From NCBI GenBank assembly GCA_965243285.1, contig OZ251537.1, positions 2,046,001-2,110,000 on the forward strand: DNA of 64,000 bases, given 5' to 3'. This stretch comes from JAHRAW01 sp965243285 (GTDB lineage: Bacteria; Pseudomonadota; Gammaproteobacteria; Arenicellales; Poriferihabitantaceae). The position numbers and the translations under genes were made by a program. Positions within the stretch are counted from its first letter, which is position 1. Every line of letters begins with the position of its first letter. The notes beneath the pieces were generated by a model, which saw only the letters and a program-made list of their open reading frames with translations, was not told the DNA's origin and did no database searches. Below, piece by piece: positions 62,570 to 64,000 of the stretch.

Positions 62570-63190
62570 ATGGATAAAGAACGTTTTTGTAAAGTGTGGG
62601 CGCGCAGCGGCGGCGCGCGCGGCGAGGCGATTTTTGCCGAGATGGCGACGCGTTATGACGAGCCGCATCGCTACTATCATCGCAGCCGGCATATCGACGA
62701 CTGCCTGTCGCGGATGGACCGCGCTACGCCGACGCTGGGGGCATCCGATAGTGTCGAACTCGCCATCTGGTTTCATGATGTGGTGTACGACATTGGCGCC
62801 GCCGATAACGAACGTCGCAGTGCCGATTGGTTTGCCGAGCGCGCCGCTGGTGCGTTGGCGCCGGCGCTAATTGACGAGGTGGACGGCTACATTATGAGCA
62901 CCACGCACCGCGAGGCGCCGCCGACTGATGGCGCGAAATTCGTAGTCGATGTGGACCTAAGCGGGTTGGGTATGTCGCCACAGATGTTCTGGCGCGACGG
63001 CGACAACATCCGCCTTGAATGCGGCGCCTTGAGCGATGCCCAATACGCCCACGGACAAGGCAAATTTTTGCGCATGTTGTTGCAGCGCGAGCGCATTTTT
63101 CACACGCCTTTTTTCCACGATTGGTGCGAAGCCCAAGCGCGTCGCAACATCGAAGAGGCGTTGACGCATTACGCGCGGATAGCGGAGTAA
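62570..63190 (+). CDS. Predicted HD-superfamily metal-dependent phosphohydrolase
   Basis: This 206-aa protein belongs to the COG4339-type HD group, found widely with unknown substrate. The metal motifs are YYHRSRHIDDCL near residue 35, AIWFHDVVYD (the HD pair) near residue 67, then STTHREAP and VVDVDLSGLG downstream, and the end FFHDWCEAQARRNIEEAL. These fit the HD fold. It stands alone after gloB on the opposite strand, with a repeat element downstream. Confidence 0.85.
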   Translation: MDKERFCKVWARSGGARGEAIFAEMATRYDEPHRYYHRSRHIDDCLSRMDRATPTLGASDSVELAIWFHDVVYDIGAADNERRSADWFAERAAGALAPALIDEVDGYIMSTTHREAPPTDGAKFVVDVDLSGLGMSPQMFWRDGDNIRLECGALSDAQYAHGQGKFLRMLLQRERIFHTPFFHDWCEAQARRNIEEALTHYARIAE

Positions 63191-63333
63191 ATCAGCGCCG
63201 CCGAATCGCCGCCGACGGTTGATAGCCATCAAAGTGGCGGCTCATCGACACCATGCGCGCGGTTTATTACCATTAATATATCGCTATGGTGTGCTAGGGA
63301 TTAACCCAGCGGCGGTAGGTTGATTATTAATAG

Positions 63334-63483
63334 GGGATTTATAGTCCTAAATATGCAGTTCGATTGGCGTTTTTTTGAGGTCAGCGACTGATTTAGGGGG
63401 CTGCGGTTGTTTTTTGCTTTTGCTTTGGTTTTTGATTTTGCTTTTGGCTTTTGCTGTTAACGTTTTACTCCCCCCCGCTTCAG
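63334..63483. mobile_element. Truncated composite repeat element
   Basis: It begins GGGATTTATAGTCCTAAAT and its first 72 bp are the inverted copy of 41053-41124. After TTTTGCTTTTGG arrays it runs into a hairpin unit that stops at CTCCCCCCCGCTTCA, about 15 bases in, where the sequence changes abruptly to GAGGGTGTGCGAAAAGCC, consistent with truncation by another insertion. Confidence 0.8.
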
Positions 63484-63785
63484 AGGGTGTGCGAAAAGCC
63501 ACCTTGTTTGATATTTTACTCTGAAATCATTTATCAAAAAAGGTACAATAGGCGCTTACAACATTCCATCGATGCATTCCATTGATGCATTTTATTGATG
63601 CATTCAATCACTTGCCATCAAAATATTATCATGCCTTCCACAAAATCATACACCGCGCATCTATCTACGCAGTGCAGTATGTTCAATAGCATGCCGCAAG
63701 TTGCCAAGAAGGCGATGACTCTTGCTGCCAACGGTAGAAAATTTATAACCGGCGAGCCTAATAAATTGTACTATGGATGGCTACA
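63484..63785. other. Probable insertion-sequence end and remnant
   Basis: The stretch starts GAGGGTGTGCGAAAAGCCAC, a terminal sequence reminiscent of IS ends, followed by an AT-rich leader, a 13-bp tandem repeat and an ATG at 63631 opening MPSTKSYTAHLSTQC... that merges into sequence antisense to the HNH gene. I do not recognise a transposase. The family is uncertain, and the right end is not identified. Confidence 0.4.
63563..63601. repeat. 13-bp tandem repeat (3 copies)
   Basis: Three copies of ATTCCATTGATGC (variants ATTCCATCGATGC, ATTTTATTGATGC) followed by a partial fourth. Confidence 0.85.
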
Positions 63786-64000
63786 TTACTCATCGCTTTT
63801 CCCCCACGCCGCGGCGTGTTCATTAATAATATCTTGGCGGCGCTGTATCTGTTCTTCAGTTAACTTCCCCCATAAAAAATGCATATCCTTATCGCCCTTC
63901 TTGCTATTACAGGCACGGCATAGCAACTGTAAATTCTCCATAACATCGCGCCCGCCTTTGGCTCTGGCTAATTTGTGGTCGACTTCTAAATCATCCTCCA
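63786..64000 (-). CDS. HNH endonuclease, C-terminal part (cut by window edge)
   Basis: Seventy codons and a stop on the minus strand give a C-terminal HNH domain: DLEVDHKLARAKGGRDVMEN, followed by LQLLCRACNSKKGD. The DH pair, the Asn of MENLQLL, and the CxxC zinc knuckle (CRAC) with NSKKG match the HNH consensus. The tail after it is DMHFLWGKLTEEQIQRRQ. The N-terminus is beyond the window, so whether it is part of a restriction, phage or mobile-element protein cannot be seen. Composition is AT-richer than the adjacent metabolic genes. Confidence 0.85.
   Translation of the reverse strand, partial: EDDLEVDHKLARAKGGRDVMENLQLLCRACNSKKGDKDMHFLWGKLTEEQIQRRQDIINEHAAAWGKSDE

Noticed and set aside
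63631..64000. Plus-strand frame from ATG 63631 running to the window end as a transposase
   Set aside because: The second half is antisense to a clear HNH domain, and the first 45 codons show no transposase motif; kept only as part of the possible IS remnant.

Overview
The window looks like a chromosomal segment of a GC-rich gammaproteobacterium, probably a marine or host-associated free-amine user. Several gene neighbourhoods are classic for that class: fxsA-groES-groEL behind a CIRCE operator, rluD divergent from bamD, radC divergent from coaBC-dut, zur-znuC-znuB divergent from znuA, ygfB near pepP, and the soxBDAG sarcosine oxidase operon. No rRNA, replication origin, prophage or CRISPR array is visible. 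One tRNA-Arg(CCU) is present.

Layout. 1-5.9 kb: tpm (cut by the left edge), phnX, tRNA-Arg, class I aldolase, pepP, gpt and a ygfB-like gene, all on the minus strand. 6-11.5 kb: SDR, acyl-CoA dehydrogenase and an ADP-forming acyl-CoA synthetase (plus). 11.6-19.1 kb: a complete, AT-richer type I Zorya anti-phage system (zorABCD). 19.1-25.5 kb: carnitinyl-CoA dehydratase-like enzyme, a DddP-like M24 enzyme, a GNAT, a choline-dehydrogenase-like GMC oxidoreductase and an acyl-CoA ligase. 26-45 kb: mostly housekeeping genes (nadC, rluD, bamD, parC, moaB/moaD/moaE, tlpA-dsbD, fxsA-groESL, comEC, an MFS transporter). 45.9-51.3 kb: soxBDAG. 51.4-57.1 kb: lipoprotein, orphan DNA methyltransferase, cobO, radC, coaBC, dut and a broken peroxiredoxin. 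57.6-63.2 kb: zinc regulon (znuB, znuC, zur, znuA), gloB and an HD-domain protein. The right edge has a truncated repeat, a possible insertion-sequence end and an HNH nuclease fragment.

How it fits together. The CoA-linked genes flanking Zorya (dehydrogenase, acyl-CoA synthetase, CaiD-like hydratase, SDR), the GMC dehydrogenase, the DddP-like enzyme and sarcosine oxidase suggest catabolism of methylated osmolytes such as carnitine, choline, betaine, sarcosine and perhaps DMSP. This is inference from gene families. Zorya sits inside that metabolic neighbourhood.

The most unusual content lies between genes. About eighteen copies of a roughly 70-bp two-hairpin unit occur in eleven intergenic regions. 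They are embedded in long purine/pyrimidine-skewed arrays built from AAAGCC/AAAATC-like words and are often bounded by inverted ends related to GGGATTTATATATCTAAATC. Stem 1 varies in sequence between copies while mostly keeping its base pairing. A second short element at 2382-2527 has 23-bp terminal inverted repeats and a perfect 8-bp target duplication, so at least part of this repeat system has moved. Tandem repeats with a 13-bp period recur at several loci, and many conserved enzymes carry in-frame Ser/Asp/Glu- or Gly-rich microsatellite insertions. Together these suggest a genome shaped by repeat expansion. I recognise no published name for the two-hairpin family.
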